The notes below the pieces were generated by a model. The model saw nothing but the letters and a program-made list of their open reading frames with translations. It had not been told where the DNA came from and ran no database searches. The translations under genes were made by a program, and so were the position numbers. A DNA stretch of 64,000 nucleotides from Methylobacterium oryzihabitans (GTDB lineage Bacteria > Pseudomonadota > Alphaproteobacteria > Rhizobiales > Beijerinckiaceae). The stretch spans positions 124,001 to 188,000 of the forward strand of contig NZ_SACP01000009.1 of assembly GCF_004004555.2 (NCBI RefSeq), written 5' to 3'. Positions 1-8,407 of the stretch are shown one piece after another (positions within the stretch are counted from its first letter, which is position 1; every line of letters starts with the position of its first letter).

Positions 1-105
1 TAGCCAGCATGCGGCGAGCCGGCTCGACCGTGTCGCGCGCCTCGGGGAGCGGGCGTGTCCGTTGCGGCACAGGCGGCTGGGTAGGGTGCCGGTGGCTTTG
101 ACACC

Positions 106-279
106 ATGGAGGCCGACTGCGCCGTCTCTCCGGAACTTCCTCGCCCTCGCATAAGGGGGGCGTATGGAACCAGGAACTGGTATACCGCTGATGTAGCCGG
201 CGCCTCCGATGCAACAGAGATCTACGAGAGCGCGATCGTGTCGGCGATCTTGGTCGCCGCTGGTGAAGCTCAGGACTGA
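106..279 (+). CDS. possible small ORF or 3' gene remnant (57 aa)
   Basis: An open frame begins at an ATG at 106 and ends with TGA at 277-279. The C-terminal 40 residues (around AYGTRNWYTADVAGA, ending AAGEAQD) have an amino-acid composition compatible with a real protein, while the first 20 do not look special. I see no convincing ribosome binding site and recognise no family. It may be the tail of a gene whose start is lost, or chance coding. The rest of positions 1-320 shows nothing else I can support. Confidence 0.2.
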   Translation: MEADCAVSPELPRPRIRGAYGTRNWYTADVAGASDATEIYESAIVSAILVAAGEAQD

Positions 280-320
280 GAAGAGGCTAACAGGGCATTG
301 GCGGAACTGGTATTGCAATA

Positions 321-731
321 TTACGTTTTTTTGTGGCCGAGTTTTTGATCTCTTGCTATTTCTGAGCGTCTTGCGGCATAATTAAGAGGAACCATGGGAT
401 AATCATCGGGTAGACCCCATTTCGCACGATACTGATCCGGTGAAAGATTTCTGCTCGCAAGATGACGCTTAAGTAGTTTGTAACGTTTTCCATCCTCTAG
501 GCTAACAATATAATCAGAATTTACCGTATTTATTGATGATAAAGAATGTTTATTTTTCGTATTATAGGAATTTATAACGCTGATATTATTTAATGCTACA
601 TAAATATTTGCTATAAGACATGGCAAATCGGATGATTTTATATAATGATTTTTTACATAGCTGACTATTATTTTCATCAGACCATTCATCTGCTCTTCGT
701 ATCGATCAGACTTTACATTATCATAAAACAT
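321..731 (-). CDS. Ros/MucR-family transcriptional regulator, zinc ligands degenerate, AT-rich
   Basis: This 136-residue protein has the MucR layout: an N-terminal helical part (residues ~15-50, resembling the AEIVxxYVxxN...DLPxLI segment of MucR) and the C-terminal block YIVSLEDGKRYKLLKRHL followed by YRAKWGLPDDYPMVP. Ros/MucR proteins bind AT-rich DNA and act mostly as repressors. In canonical members the LED segment starts with Cys and the helix ends with a second His. Here Cys is replaced by Ser and the segment after RHL reads ASRN, so most zinc ligands are missing, as known for some zinc-independent Mesorhizobium Ml proteins. The gene is far more AT-rich than its neighbours, which suggests recent acquisition. 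Family assignment is firm; its targets are unknown. Confidence 0.85.
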   Translation of the reverse strand: MFYDNVKSDRYEEQMNGLMKIIVSYVKNHYIKSSDLPCLIANIYVALNNISVINSYNTKNKHSLSSINTVNSDYIVSLEDGKRYKLLKRHLASRNLSPDQYRAKWGLPDDYPMVPLNYAARRSEIARDQKLGHKKT

Positions 732-773
732 GAGAGATCCTGCAAAATAATTTACATAATATCATGATTGCTA

Positions 774-1235
774 TCAAGATTTGATCCACTCAGGCTCATC
801 TACGGGATCAATATTAAGATTGACAACTATTTCTTCTGGACCGCTCCGGACAAGCGCGCAACGCAGATCCTCCTTGTCAGAGGCATTGAGCTCTTGATGC
901 GGCAACCACGCTGGCACTTGCAGAAAGTCACCAGGACCAGCTTCGGTGATGAACTCTAGCCGCTCACCCCAACGCATAAGCGCACGTCCGGAGATAACGT
1001 AGATCACGCTTTCCAGCGGTCCGTGATGATGGGCGCCTGTGATCTCGCCAGGTCGGATATGGTTGGTTCCGGCCCACAGCGCCTGCGCGCCCGTCCGACT
1101 GCCGCTCAGGGCAACCTGGCGGTTCATGCCCTTGGTTTCGGGGGTGTCGCAGCTCTGCAGGGCGGCCCGGACAACACGAATGCCCTGATTGCGCCAATCG
1201 GGGGAGAGGGTCGGCGGGCCTTCATTAGCGGGCAT
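774..1235 (-). CDS. cupin-domain protein
   Basis: A 153-residue single-domain cupin. The first cupin motif is visible as GEITGAHHHGPLESVIYVISG and the second as AGPGDFLQVPAWLPHQELN, giving a metal-binding site of several His, a Glu and a distal His. A strong Shine-Dalgarno (AAGGAGG) lies just upstream of the ATG at 1235. The gene is divergent from nikR, with about 70 bases between them, so it may share a control region with the nickel genes; a role in metal or small-molecule sensing or in an isomerase/dioxygenase reaction cannot be decided. Cupin assignment is secure, substrate unknown. Confidence 0.8.
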   Translation of the reverse strand: MPANEGPPTLSPDWRNQGIRVVRAALQSCDTPETKGMNRQVALSGSRTGAQALWAGTNHIRPGEITGAHHHGPLESVIYVISGRALMRWGERLEFITEAGPGDFLQVPAWLPHQELNASDKEDLRCALVRSGPEEIVVNLNIDPVDEPEWIKS

Positions 1236-1308
1236 AAGATCCTCCTTGACGCTCTGGTCTCCGCTCTATGGTCTGCGGCTCCAGATGGAACTGGCTCAGG
1301 GGGTACGC

Positions 1309-1728
1309 GTGCAACGGATCACCATCACGATCGAGGATGATCTCCTAGGCGAAATCGACAAGATTGTGGAAGGTCGTGGCTATAACAGCCGCTCGGAAGC
1401 CGTGCGCGACATGGTTCGCGACCACATCGCCCACCGCAAAATTACAGAACTTTCCGAAATTTCCTGCTATGCAACACTGACTTACATTTATGAGCATCAC
1501 GTGCGTGATCTACCGAACCGGCTCGCCGATATTGGGCACCATCATCAGGGTCTCGCGATCTCCACGCTTCACCTGCACATCACCCATGAGAGCTGCCTCG
1601 AAGTCGTGGTCCTGCGCGGGACCGTCAGCCAAGTCCGTGCGTACGCCGATGAAGTGACGACCCAACGCGGGGTCACCCAAGGAAGGCTTCACATCATGGC
1701 GGCGGAGTCCATACTCCATGCACATTAA
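1309..1728 (+). CDS. nikR: nickel-responsive transcriptional regulator NikR
   Basis: A 139-residue ribbon-helix-helix plus ACT-type regulator. The start is taken as GTG at 1309 because it gives the family's usual beginning (VQRITITIEDDLL) and has AGGGGG five bases upstream; the ATG at 1285 is the alternative. Residues ~2-45 form the RHH DNA-binding domain. The C-terminal domain carries all four high-affinity nickel ligands at the spacing known from E. coli NikR: the first His of HHHQG, then LHLHI (two His) and Cys in ESCLEVVVLRG. Ni-loaded NikR tetramers bind palindromes and repress nickel uptake genes. Two matching palindromes occur in this window (1761-1787 and 4597-4624), so it probably controls the downstream urease and nickel-transport genes. 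Confidence 0.95.
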   Translation: MQRITITIEDDLLGEIDKIVEGRGYNSRSEAVRDMVRDHIAHRKITELSEISCYATLTYIYEHHVRDLPNRLADIGHHHQGLAISTLHLHITHESCLEVVVLRGTVSQVRAYADEVTTQRGVTQGRLHIMAAESILHAH

Positions 1729-1760
1729 CTAGGCAGAATGCCCACGATCTGCGCGGTTCA

Positions 1761-1787
1761 GTATGATCTTTTCAGTTTTCCTCATAC
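1761..1787. promoter_or_regulatory. candidate NikR operator upstream of ureAB
   Basis: GTATGA and TCATAC, the exact half-sites of the E. coli nik operator, are separated here by 15 bases (16 in E. coli). The site sits 46 bases upstream of the ureAB start codon and 33 bases after the nikR stop. A second site with the same TGATCTTTTC core follows at 4597-4624. Binding is inferred from the half-site match and the linked nikR gene. Confidence 0.8.
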
Positions 1788-1832
1788 CGCCCTGTGTTAC
1801 CAAAGGCCACCCCTGCTGGAAGGAGTGGCCGC

Positions 1833-2588
1833 ATGCATCTCGCCCCCCATGAGGTCGACAAGCTCACGCTCATGTCGATCGGTCTGTTAGCGCAGCGGCG
1901 GCTCGCGCGCGGCTTGCGCCTGAACCATCCCGAGGCCGTGGCGCTCATCGCTTTGGTGGTCCTGGAGCTGATCCGAGACGGCAAGCACTCGGTCCCAGAC
2001 CTCATGGAGATCGGTGGCAAATTGCTGGGCAGACGTGAGGTGCAGGCAGGCGTGCCCGAGCTGCTGGGTGAGGTACACGTTGAGGGGACTTTCCCCGATG
2101 GCACCAAGCTCGTGGCTATTCGTGCGCCCATCACGCAGGACGAAGGCGACCTCGTCTTGGCGTTGCATGGTAGTATGCTGCCTATCCCTGATGCGTCGTT
2201 GTTCGGTCCGACCATGCATGCGATGGTTGGAGAAATCACGACGCCGGACGGAGTGCTGATGCTCAATGCCGGCCGGCATACACTTACGATCAGCGTTACC
2301 AATACGGATGAGAGGCCGATCCAGGTCGGCAGCCACTTCCATTTCATCGAGTGCAATCCGCGCCTGAAGTTCGATCGGGAGCAGGCGTACGGCAAGCGTC
2401 TAGATGTGCCTGCCGGGACGGCAATCCGTTTCGAGCCCGGCGAAACCAAGACGGTGGCGCTGGTCGACATTGCCGGCAACAAGGTGATCCGCGGCGGCAA
2501 CAATTTCGCGAACGGCACCGTGGGCAGCAGCAACAAGGCGGGCACGCTGGCGCGGATCAAGGCGCGCGACGCGGCCGTCCAAGGCTGA
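1833..2588 (+). CDS. ureAB: urease fused gamma-beta subunit (UreA-UreB fusion)
   Basis: A 251-residue fusion of the urease gamma (UreA, residues ~1-105) and beta (UreB, residues ~130-251) subunits, the arrangement found in Helicobacter UreA. The gamma part is recognised by [21 protein letters not shown] and VEATFPDGT-like VEGTFPDGT; the beta part by [32 protein letters not shown] and [11 protein letters not shown] 1833 was chosen because GGAAGGAG lies 8 bases upstream; upstream in-frame starts would run into the NikR operator region. Together with UreC it would hydrolyse urea to ammonia and carbamate. ureC follows after 10 bases. The NikR-type operator upstream predicts expression when nickel is scarce, which is unusual for a nickel enzyme. 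Confidence 0.95.
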   Translation: MHLAPHEVDKLTLMSIGLLAQRRLARGLRLNHPEAVALIALVVLELIRDGKHSVPDLMEIGGKLLGRREVQAGVPELLGEVHVEGTFPDGTKLVAIRAPITQDEGDLVLALHGSMLPIPDASLFGPTMHAMVGEITTPDGVLMLNAGRHTLTISVTNTDERPIQVGSHFHFIECNPRLKFDREQAYGKRLDVPAGTAIRFEPGETKTVALVDIAGNKVIRGGNNFANGTVGSSNKAGTLARIKARDAAVQG

Positions 2589-2598
2589 GGGGGCAGGC

Positions 2599-4314
2599 AT
2601 GGCTTACGAGATCAAGCGCAGCGACTATGCCGCCCTGTTCGGACCGACCACGGGTGACAAGGTGCAACTTGGCGACACCTGCCTCACCTTGGAAGTCGAG
2701 AAGGACTTCACGGTCTACGGCGACGAGTGCGTGTTCGGCGCGGGCAAGGTTATCCGCGACGGCATGGGCCAAGCGTCAGGCGTCGACTCGTCTGTGGCGC
2801 TCGATTGCGTCATCACCAACGTGCTGATCGTCGACTACAAGGCTATCGTGAAGGCCGATGTCGGGATCAAGGGCGGACGCATTGCCGGGATCGGCAAGGC
2901 CGGCAACCCGGACGTGATGGCGGGCGTCGATCCGGACCTCATTATCGGCGTCAACACCGAGGTGATCGCGGGCGAGGGGCTGATCCTCACGGCTGGCGGC
3001 ATCGACACGCACTTCCATTACATCTGCCCGCCCCAGCCGTACAGCGCGCTTGCTAGCGGCGTCACCACCCTGGTTGGCGGCGGCACGGGGCCAGCCACGG
3101 GCTCTTTGGCTACCACCTGCACGCCCAATCCGAACTACCTGCGTCTGATGATGCAGGCGACTGATGCGATCCCGGTCAACTTCGTATTCACTGGACGAGG
3201 CAACTCGGCCAAGCCGGACGGCATGAGGGAACAGATCCTGGCTGGTGCCGGCGGCCTCAAGCTGCACGAGGATTGGGGCACCACGCCCGCTGCGATCGAT
3301 ACCTGCCTGTCGATGGCCGATGATCACGACATCCAGGTCACGATCCACACCGACACGATCAACGAGAGCTGCACGGTCGAGGACAGCATCAAGGCTTTCG
3401 GCGGCCGGACGATCCACACCTACCACTCGGAAGGGGCCGGCGGCGGCCACGCGCCGGACCTCATGCGTGTGTGCAGCGTACCGAACATCCTCACCAGTTC
3501 AACCAGCCCGACCAACCCCTACACCATCAACACGGTGGCCGAGCATCTCGATATGCTCATGATCTGCCACCACCTCGACAAGCGCATTCCCGAAGACGTG
3601 GCCTTCGCCGCGAGCCGCATCCGCGCCAATACGATCATGGCAGAGGGCTGGATGCACGACATTGGGGCCATCAGTATGATGACCTCGGACAGCCAGGCGA
3701 TGGGCCGGGCGGGTGAGGTGATCACGCGCACCTGGCAGATCGCCGACCAGATGAAACGTCAACGCGGCAAGCTGCCGGAGGACGCGCCCGGCAACGACAA
3801 CTTCCGCATCAAGCGTTATATCGCTAAATATACTATCAATGGGGCGATCGCCCACGGCATGTCCCATCTGCTCGGCTCGATCGAGAAGGGCAAGTTTGCG
3901 GACCTGGTGCTTTGGAAGCCGGCGTTCTTCGGGGCGCGACCCGAGATGGTGCTGAAAGGCGGGTTCATCGCCTGTGCGCAGATCGGCGACGCCAACGCTT
4001 CGATCCCGACCCCGCAGCCGCAGTTCATGCGGCCGATGTTCGCCAACGTCGGCAAAGCGGTAGGACCCAGCTCGATCCTGTTCGTTAGCGCGGCCTCGCT
4101 GAGCGAGGGCGACGTCAAGAGCTACGGGTTGGAGAAGCGCCTCGAGCCGGTGCGAAAGTGCCGGGGCCTTAGCAAGGCGGATATGAAGCTGAACGATGCG
4201 CTCCCAACGATTACGGTTGATCCCAAGACATACCGCGTCACGGCCGATGGGGAGGATATCGTGACGGAGCCGGCAACGGTGGTGCCCCTGGCGCAGCGGT
4301 ATAGCATCTTCTAA
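2599..4314 (+). CDS. ureC: urease alpha (catalytic) subunit UreC
   Basis: A 571-residue amidohydrolase, the usual UreC length. The bimetallic site is intact: HFH at 138-140, the carbamylated Lys221 in [10 protein letters not shown], His250 (TIHTDT), His276 in [13 protein letters not shown] and Asp364 in [11 protein letters not shown]. The mobile flap Cys-His is present in MICHHLD. Two conserved positions differ from most bacterial ureases: HFHY rather than HIHF, and YHSEG rather than FHTEG. It is translated just after ureAB, with GGGGGCAGG as ribosome binding site. None of ureD, E, F or G occurs in the window, so metal insertion would need accessory proteins encoded elsewhere or a metal that loads without them. 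Confidence 0.97.
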   Translation: MAYEIKRSDYAALFGPTTGDKVQLGDTCLTLEVEKDFTVYGDECVFGAGKVIRDGMGQASGVDSSVALDCVITNVLIVDYKAIVKADVGIKGGRIAGIGKAGNPDVMAGVDPDLIIGVNTEVIAGEGLILTAGGIDTHFHYICPPQPYSALASGVTTLVGGGTGPATGSLATTCTPNPNYLRLMMQATDAIPVNFVFTGRGNSAKPDGMREQILAGAGGLKLHEDWGTTPAAIDTCLSMADDHDIQVTIHTDTINESCTVEDSIKAFGGRTIHTYHSEGAGGGHAPDLMRVCSVPNILTSSTSPTNPYTINTVAEHLDMLMICHHLDKRIPEDVAFAASRIRANTIMAEGWMHDIGAISMMTSDSQAMGRAGEVITRTWQIADQMKRQRGKLPEDAPGNDNFRIKRYIAKYTINGAIAHGMSHLLGSIEKGKFADLVLWKPAFFGARPEMVLKGGFIACAQIGDANASIPTPQPQFMRPMFANVGKAVGPSSILFVSAASLSEGDVKSYGLEKRLEPVRKCRGLSKADMKLNDALPTITVDPKTYRVTADGEDIVTEPATVVPLAQRYSIF

Positions 4315-4596
4315 TTGCCGCCCGTTGCACAATTGATCGTGTTTGAAGGGCGACGCGCATGATGACCCGGTTCTAAGCGTGAAGGCGCCCTTCGATGACG
4401 GGGCGCCGCTGGTCGCTGAGGGCCCGTTTGACTAATTGCGACGGTCGCGCGTTGTCTTCGGCAGGAGGAGCCGATGTGGACGCAGGCCGATCGCGATCTT
4501 TACGGACGACGGTCGTCCCTACGGCTACCTGCACCCGATCCCCGAGGAGGTGACCCGCCGGCCGAGCACGAGCACGAGCACAAGATCATCCCGTTA
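4315..4596. other. non-coding gap after ureC
   Basis: About 280 bases between ureC and the second NikR-like site contain no gene I can support. Short frames are present (for instance one preceded by GGAGGAG near 4464), but the encoded residues are arginine/proline-rich and match nothing I recognise. Confidence 0.5.
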
Positions 4597-4624
4597 GTGT
4601 GATCTTTTCGCATCTTCATCATAC
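4597..4624. promoter_or_regulatory. candidate NikR operator upstream of the TonB receptor
   Basis: GTGTGA-N16-TCATAC, with one mismatch to the E. coli half-site and the E. coli spacing. The bases following the first half-site (TCTTTTC) are the same as in the site at 1761-1787. It ends 49 bases before the likely receptor start at 4674, as expected for repression of a nickel-uptake gene by Ni-NikR. Confidence 0.8.
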
Positions 4625-4673
4625 TGCCGGTGTGCGACAAGGATCGGGACTGCCGCGCTCCCCGACGACGACT

Positions 4674-6836
4674 ATGCCGCCTCGCTCCTCCAGCCGACCA
4701 TTCCCGCTCCGAGACCGCCTCGCGCTGTCCATGCTCAGCCCGCTGCTGATCGGGGCTCCGTGCGCCTGGGCGGCGCCTTCATCGACGACGGCACCGAACC
4801 AGAACATCGATCTTGCCGAGATCGAGGTCGCTGCTGCTCCCGCCAGACCCGGAAACCCAGGCGCCAGCGCGGGCTACGTCGGAGGCGTCAGCGGCATCGG
4901 CGGTGGCCTCCGCCCTGTCGATGCCGCCAGCGCTGGGATCATCTCGGGGGCGCAGATCAACAGCCGCCCCGTCACCCGTCCCGGCGAGGTGCTGGAGGAG
5001 GTACCGGGCCTCATCATCACGCAGCACTCGGGAGAGGGCAAAGCCAACCAGTACTTCCTGCGCGGCTTCAACCTCGACCACGGCACCGACATCGCCATCC
5101 ACGTCGACGGCATGCCGGTGAACATGCGCACCCACGCCCACGGCCAGGGCTACGCCGACCTCAACTTCCTGATCCCCGAACTCGTCGGCGCGGTCGAGTT
5201 CCACAAGGGCCCGTACTTCGTCCGCGACGGCGACTTCGCCTCCGCCGGCTCGGTGCGGATCGACTACCTCGACAAGCTCGACCGCAACCTCGCACTGACG
5301 ACGCTGGGAAGCTTCGGCTTCAGGCGCGGGCTCTCGGCCGCCTCGGTGCCGCTCGGCGCGGGCAATCTCCTGGTGGCGGGCGAGGCTCAGACCTACGACG
5401 GACCGTGGGTCGTGCCCGACGCTCTGCGCAAGCTCAACGGCGTCGCCCGCTACAGCCAAGGCACCGCGACGGACGGCTTCGCCGTCACCGGTATGGCCTA
5501 TTGGGCGAAGTGGAACGCTACCAACCAGATACCCGAGCGGGCGGTAGCGGAGGGGATTATCGGCCGCTACGGCACGTTGGACCCGACCGATGGCGGCGAT
5601 ACCGGACGCTTCTCTCTCTCCGGGCGCTGGAGCCAGTCGGATGCCGGCGGCATCACGCGGGCCTCGGCCTACGTGATCCGCTACCAGATGAACCTCTGGA
5701 ACAACTTCACCTACTTCCTCAACGACCCCATCAACGGCGACCAATTCCGCCAGCGTGATGCCCGGGTCCTCGGCGGCGGCGAGATTTCACGGGTCTTCCA
5801 GGGCGACCTGTTCGGGTTGCCGATGGAGAACGAGATCGGCATCCAGACCCGCACCGACGACATCCGGGTCGGCCTGTTCAACACCACGGCGCGGCAGTAC
5901 CGATCGACCGTGCTCGACGACCGGGTGCTGGAAGCGAGCGCCGCTTTCTACTACGAGAACCGGGTGCGCTGGACCGACTGGCTGCGCACCAGCGTCGGCT
6001 TCCGAGCAGACGGCTACTATGCGAACGTCCGCTCCGACACGCCGGCGAATTCGGGCCGCGCCCGCGACAGCATCGTCAATCCGAAGCTCGGGGCGGTGTT
6101 CGGGCCGTGGGCGGATACAGAGATCTACCTGAACTATGGCGGCGGCTTCCACTCGAACGACGCCCGCGGCGTCACCGCGACGGTCGATCCAGCGAGCCCG
6201 TTGTTCAACATCAGCCGCTCGCCCTTCCTGGTGCCTTCGACGGGCTACGAGGTCGGCATCCGCAACCGCTCGATCGCCGGGCTGGAGACCAGTCTCGCCC
6301 TGTTCCGTCTCGACTTCGCCTCCGAGAACCTGTTCCAGGGCGATACCGGCACCACGGAGCCGAGCCGCCCGACTCGCCGCTTCGGCATCGAGTGGAGCAA
6401 CCACTACGCCGTCACCCCCTGGCTGCGGCTGGAGGGCGACCTAACGATCACAAACGCGCGCTTCTCCGACCGCGATCCTGTCGGCCAGCGGGTGCCGGAG
6501 GCGCCGACCACGATCGCGTCGGCGGGCATCACGTTCGGCGAAGGTCAGGGCTGGTTCGGCTCGCTGCGCTTCCGGTACTTCGGCCCCCGGCCACTGATCG
6601 AGGACAACTCGGTGCGCTCCAAACCGACCGCGCTCCTCAACGGCAGGATCGGCTACGCTTTCGATAACGGCGTGAGCCTCGCGCTCGACGTGCTCAACCT
6701 GACGAACGCCAAGGCCGATCAGATCACCTACTACTACGAGTCCCGCTTGCCCGGAGAGGCCGCGGCCGTCGCCGACCGGCATTTCCACCCCGTCGAACCG
6801 ACAGCGGTGCGTCTGACCCTCGCGGGGCGGTTCTGA
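4674..6836 (+). CDS. TonB-dependent outer-membrane receptor, probably for a nickel complex
   Basis: A 720-residue TonB-dependent receptor. The start at ATG 4674 gives a clear signal peptide ending AWA/AP; an upstream GTG at 4599 lies inside the NikR site and was rejected. The plug domain (residues ~80-190) contains EVLEEVPGLIITQHSG, FLRGFNLDHGTDIAI and the His-bearing RTHAHGQG; the rest is the 22-strand beta barrel, ending in a typical terminal Phe (LTLAGRF). Such receptors import metal chelates using TonB energy. The NikR operator upstream and the nickel permease 45 bases downstream argue for nickel (or nickelophore) uptake across the outer membrane. The substrate is inferred from context only. 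Confidence 0.9.
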   Translation: MPPRSSSRPFPLRDRLALSMLSPLLIGAPCAWAAPSSTTAPNQNIDLAEIEVAAAPARPGNPGASAGYVGGVSGIGGGLRPVDAASAGIISGAQINSRPVTRPGEVLEEVPGLIITQHSGEGKANQYFLRGFNLDHGTDIAIHVDGMPVNMRTHAHGQGYADLNFLIPELVGAVEFHKGPYFVRDGDFASAGSVRIDYLDKLDRNLALTTLGSFGFRRGLSAASVPLGAGNLLVAGEAQTYDGPWVVPDALRKLNGVARYSQGTATDGFAVTGMAYWAKWNATNQIPERAVAEGIIGRYGTLDPTDGGDTGRFSLSGRWSQSDAGGITRASAYVIRYQMNLWNNFTYFLNDPINGDQFRQRDARVLGGGEISRVFQGDLFGLPMENEIGIQTRTDDIRVGLFNTTARQYRSTVLDDRVLEASAAFYYENRVRWTDWLRTSVGFRADGYYANVRSDTPANSGRARDSIVNPKLGAVFGPWADTEIYLNYGGGFHSNDARGVTATVDPASPLFNISRSPFLVPSTGYEVGIRNRSIAGLETSLALFRLDFASENLFQGDTGTTEPSRPTRRFGIEWSNHYAVTPWLRLEGDLTITNARFSDRDPVGQRVPEAPTTIASAGITFGEGQGWFGSLRFRYFGPRPLIEDNSVRSKPTALLNGRIGYAFDNGVSLALDVLNLTNAKADQITYYYESRLPGEAAAVADRHFHPVEPTAVRLTLAGRF

Positions 6837-6881
6837 CGGGCATTCCTGGCTGAGACGAGCCCTACCATCCGGAGTGGATCC

Positions 6882-7928
6882 TTGCTGCCCAATCCCTTCG
6901 ACGATCAGCCCGCCCATCTGCGGGCGAAGGTCGGGCTCGCCTACGCCGTCCTGATCGCCGCCAACATCGCGGCCTGGATCGCCGCCTTCGTGGTGTTCGC
7001 CAACCAGCCCATCCTAATGTCGACCGCGCTCCTCGCCTACAGCTTCGGCCTGCGCCACGCCTTCGACGCCGATCACATCGCGGCCATCGACAACGTCGTG
7101 CGCAAGCTCATGCAGGAGGGCAAGAAGCCCTACTCGGTCGGCCTCTTCTTCTCCCTCGGCCACTCGACCATCGTCATCCTGGCCTCGGGCCTGATCGCCG
7201 TGACGGCCGCGGCGATGAAGGACAGTCTCGAAGAGTTCCATGGCCTCGGCGGGTTGATCGGCACGGCAGTCTCGGCGACCTTCCTGATCGTCATCGGCAT
7301 CGCCAACCTGTTCATCCTGCGCGGCGTCTGGGCTGCGTTTTCCCGCGTGCGCCGGGGCGGTAAGGTCGTGGACGAGGACCTGGATGCGCTGCTTGCCGGG
7401 CGCGGGCTGCTGGCGCGCGCGTTCCGCCGGGTCTTCGGCGTCGTCTCGCGCTCCTGGCATATGTATCCGATCGGCTTCCTGTTCGGGCTTGGCTTCGACA
7501 CCGCGACAGAGGTCGCCTTGCTCGGCATCTCCGCGACGCAGGCCACGCAGGGCTTGTCGTTCTGGGCGATCCTGATCTTCCCGGCGCTGTTCACCGCGGG
7601 CATGACGCTCATGGATACCACCGACAGCGTGCTGATGACCGGCGCCTACGGCTGGGCGCTCGACAACCCGATCCGCAAGCTCTGGTACAACCTGACCATT
7701 ACTGCGGCGTCCGCGACGATCGCGCTGTTCATCGGCGGCCTGGAGGCCCTGGGCCTGATCGGCGATAAGCTCGGGCTTGAGGGCGGCCTGTGGCGGGTAG
7801 TAGGCACGCTCAACGACAACCTGGGCGAGGCTGGCTTTGCCGTCGTCGGGATCTTCGTCCTGGCGTGGATCGCCTCGGTCATCGTCTACCGCGCCAAGGG
7901 GTACGATCGGCTCGAACCAGTCCGGTGA
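6882..7928 (+). CDS. NicT-family nickel/cobalt permease (HoxN/NixA type)
   Basis: A 348-residue inner-membrane protein of eight hydrophobic segments. The NicT signature RHAFDADHIAAIDN lies at residues 58-71 in the second segment, and the other family motifs FSLGHSTIV, LGFDTATEVALL and ALFTAGMTLMDTTD are present. These proteins take up Ni2+ (sometimes Co2+) with high affinity. The start is TTG at 6882, with GGAG seven bases upstream. It follows the TonB receptor closely and probably shares its NikR-controlled promoter, giving an outer- plus inner-membrane nickel route. Confidence 0.95.
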   Translation: MLPNPFDDQPAHLRAKVGLAYAVLIAANIAAWIAAFVVFANQPILMSTALLAYSFGLRHAFDADHIAAIDNVVRKLMQEGKKPYSVGLFFSLGHSTIVILASGLIAVTAAAMKDSLEEFHGLGGLIGTAVSATFLIVIGIANLFILRGVWAAFSRVRRGGKVVDEDLDALLAGRGLLARAFRRVFGVVSRSWHMYPIGFLFGLGFDTATEVALLGISATQATQGLSFWAILIFPALFTAGMTLMDTTDSVLMTGAYGWALDNPIRKLWYNLTITAASATIALFIGGLEALGLIGDKLGLEGGLWRVVGTLNDNLGEAGFAVVGIFVLAWIASVIVYRAKGYDRLEPVR

Positions 7929-8355
7929 ACGCCGCCGAGATCGCGCACGGGCTGGCGGCGCCCGGGGCGCGGATCTAGACGAGCATCGGCGCGAGCTATG
8001 CGCGGCGGATCACGTTCGTATGGGTATACCCTAACGGATTTTGAACGCCGTTGGGGGGCCGCTTTCGACCCTTTGCCGACCCTTGAAAGGTCCGCTTTCG
8101 GGCTGCTGGGCCAGACGCTAACGGCCGGCTTAGGTGGATTGTTGCCATTCCGCTTTCGGGTGACAATCCACAGAAGCGGACGTCATCCCCGTGCTGCTGC
8201 TCCAGGACGTCTGAGGTTTCGGAAGCTCTTCCTAACGACGCGTCTATCGGCCGAAACTCCAGCGCCTGTCACTCGTTGGCGCAAGACGCCGCGTGGCAAA
8301 TGCCGCGATGAACGGTAAAGAAGGACGAGTGGGAACGCGGTGGCCTGTGGCCGCG
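7929..8355. other. intergenic region before the sensor kinase
   Basis: No supported gene. The stretch contains several copies of a CCGCTTTCGG-like motif (around 8062, 8092 and 8150), repetitive intergenic sequence of the kind I associate with Methylobacterium. An ATG at 8308 and a GTG at 8329 (the latter with AAGGA upstream) open a frame that is currently out of phase with the kinase gene. Confidence 0.45.
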
Positions 8356-8390
8356 CCCCGTGCCCCGTGCCCCGTGCCCCGTGCCCCGTG
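8356..8390 (+). repeat. five tandem copies of heptanucleotide CCCCGTG
   Basis: CCCCGTG is repeated five times without interruption at the 5' edge of the kinase gene. Because seven is not a multiple of three, loss of one copy would place ATG 8308 and GTG 8329 in frame with the kinase, whereas with five copies they are out of frame. This is the structure of a slipped-strand, phase-variable locus. Confidence 0.9.
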
Positions 8391-8407
8391 CCCACGGTAC
8401 AGATCAT

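Noticed and set aside
2776-3450. Long antisense frame inside ureC
   Set aside because: GC-rich shadow of ureC; residue composition is that of an antisense frame and ureC has all catalytic motifs.
4599-4673. Upstream start of the TonB receptor at GTG 4599
   Set aside because: It lies inside the NikR-like operator and gives a poor N-terminus; ATG 4674 produces a proper signal peptide.
7925-7978. Short frame VNAAEIAHGLAAPGARI after the nickel permease
   Set aside because: Faintly like the start of a primase-type protein, but only 17 codons and no continuation.
7998-8318. 106-codon frame before the kinase
   Set aside because: Composition is non-coding and it covers repetitive CCGCTTTCGG intergenic motifs.
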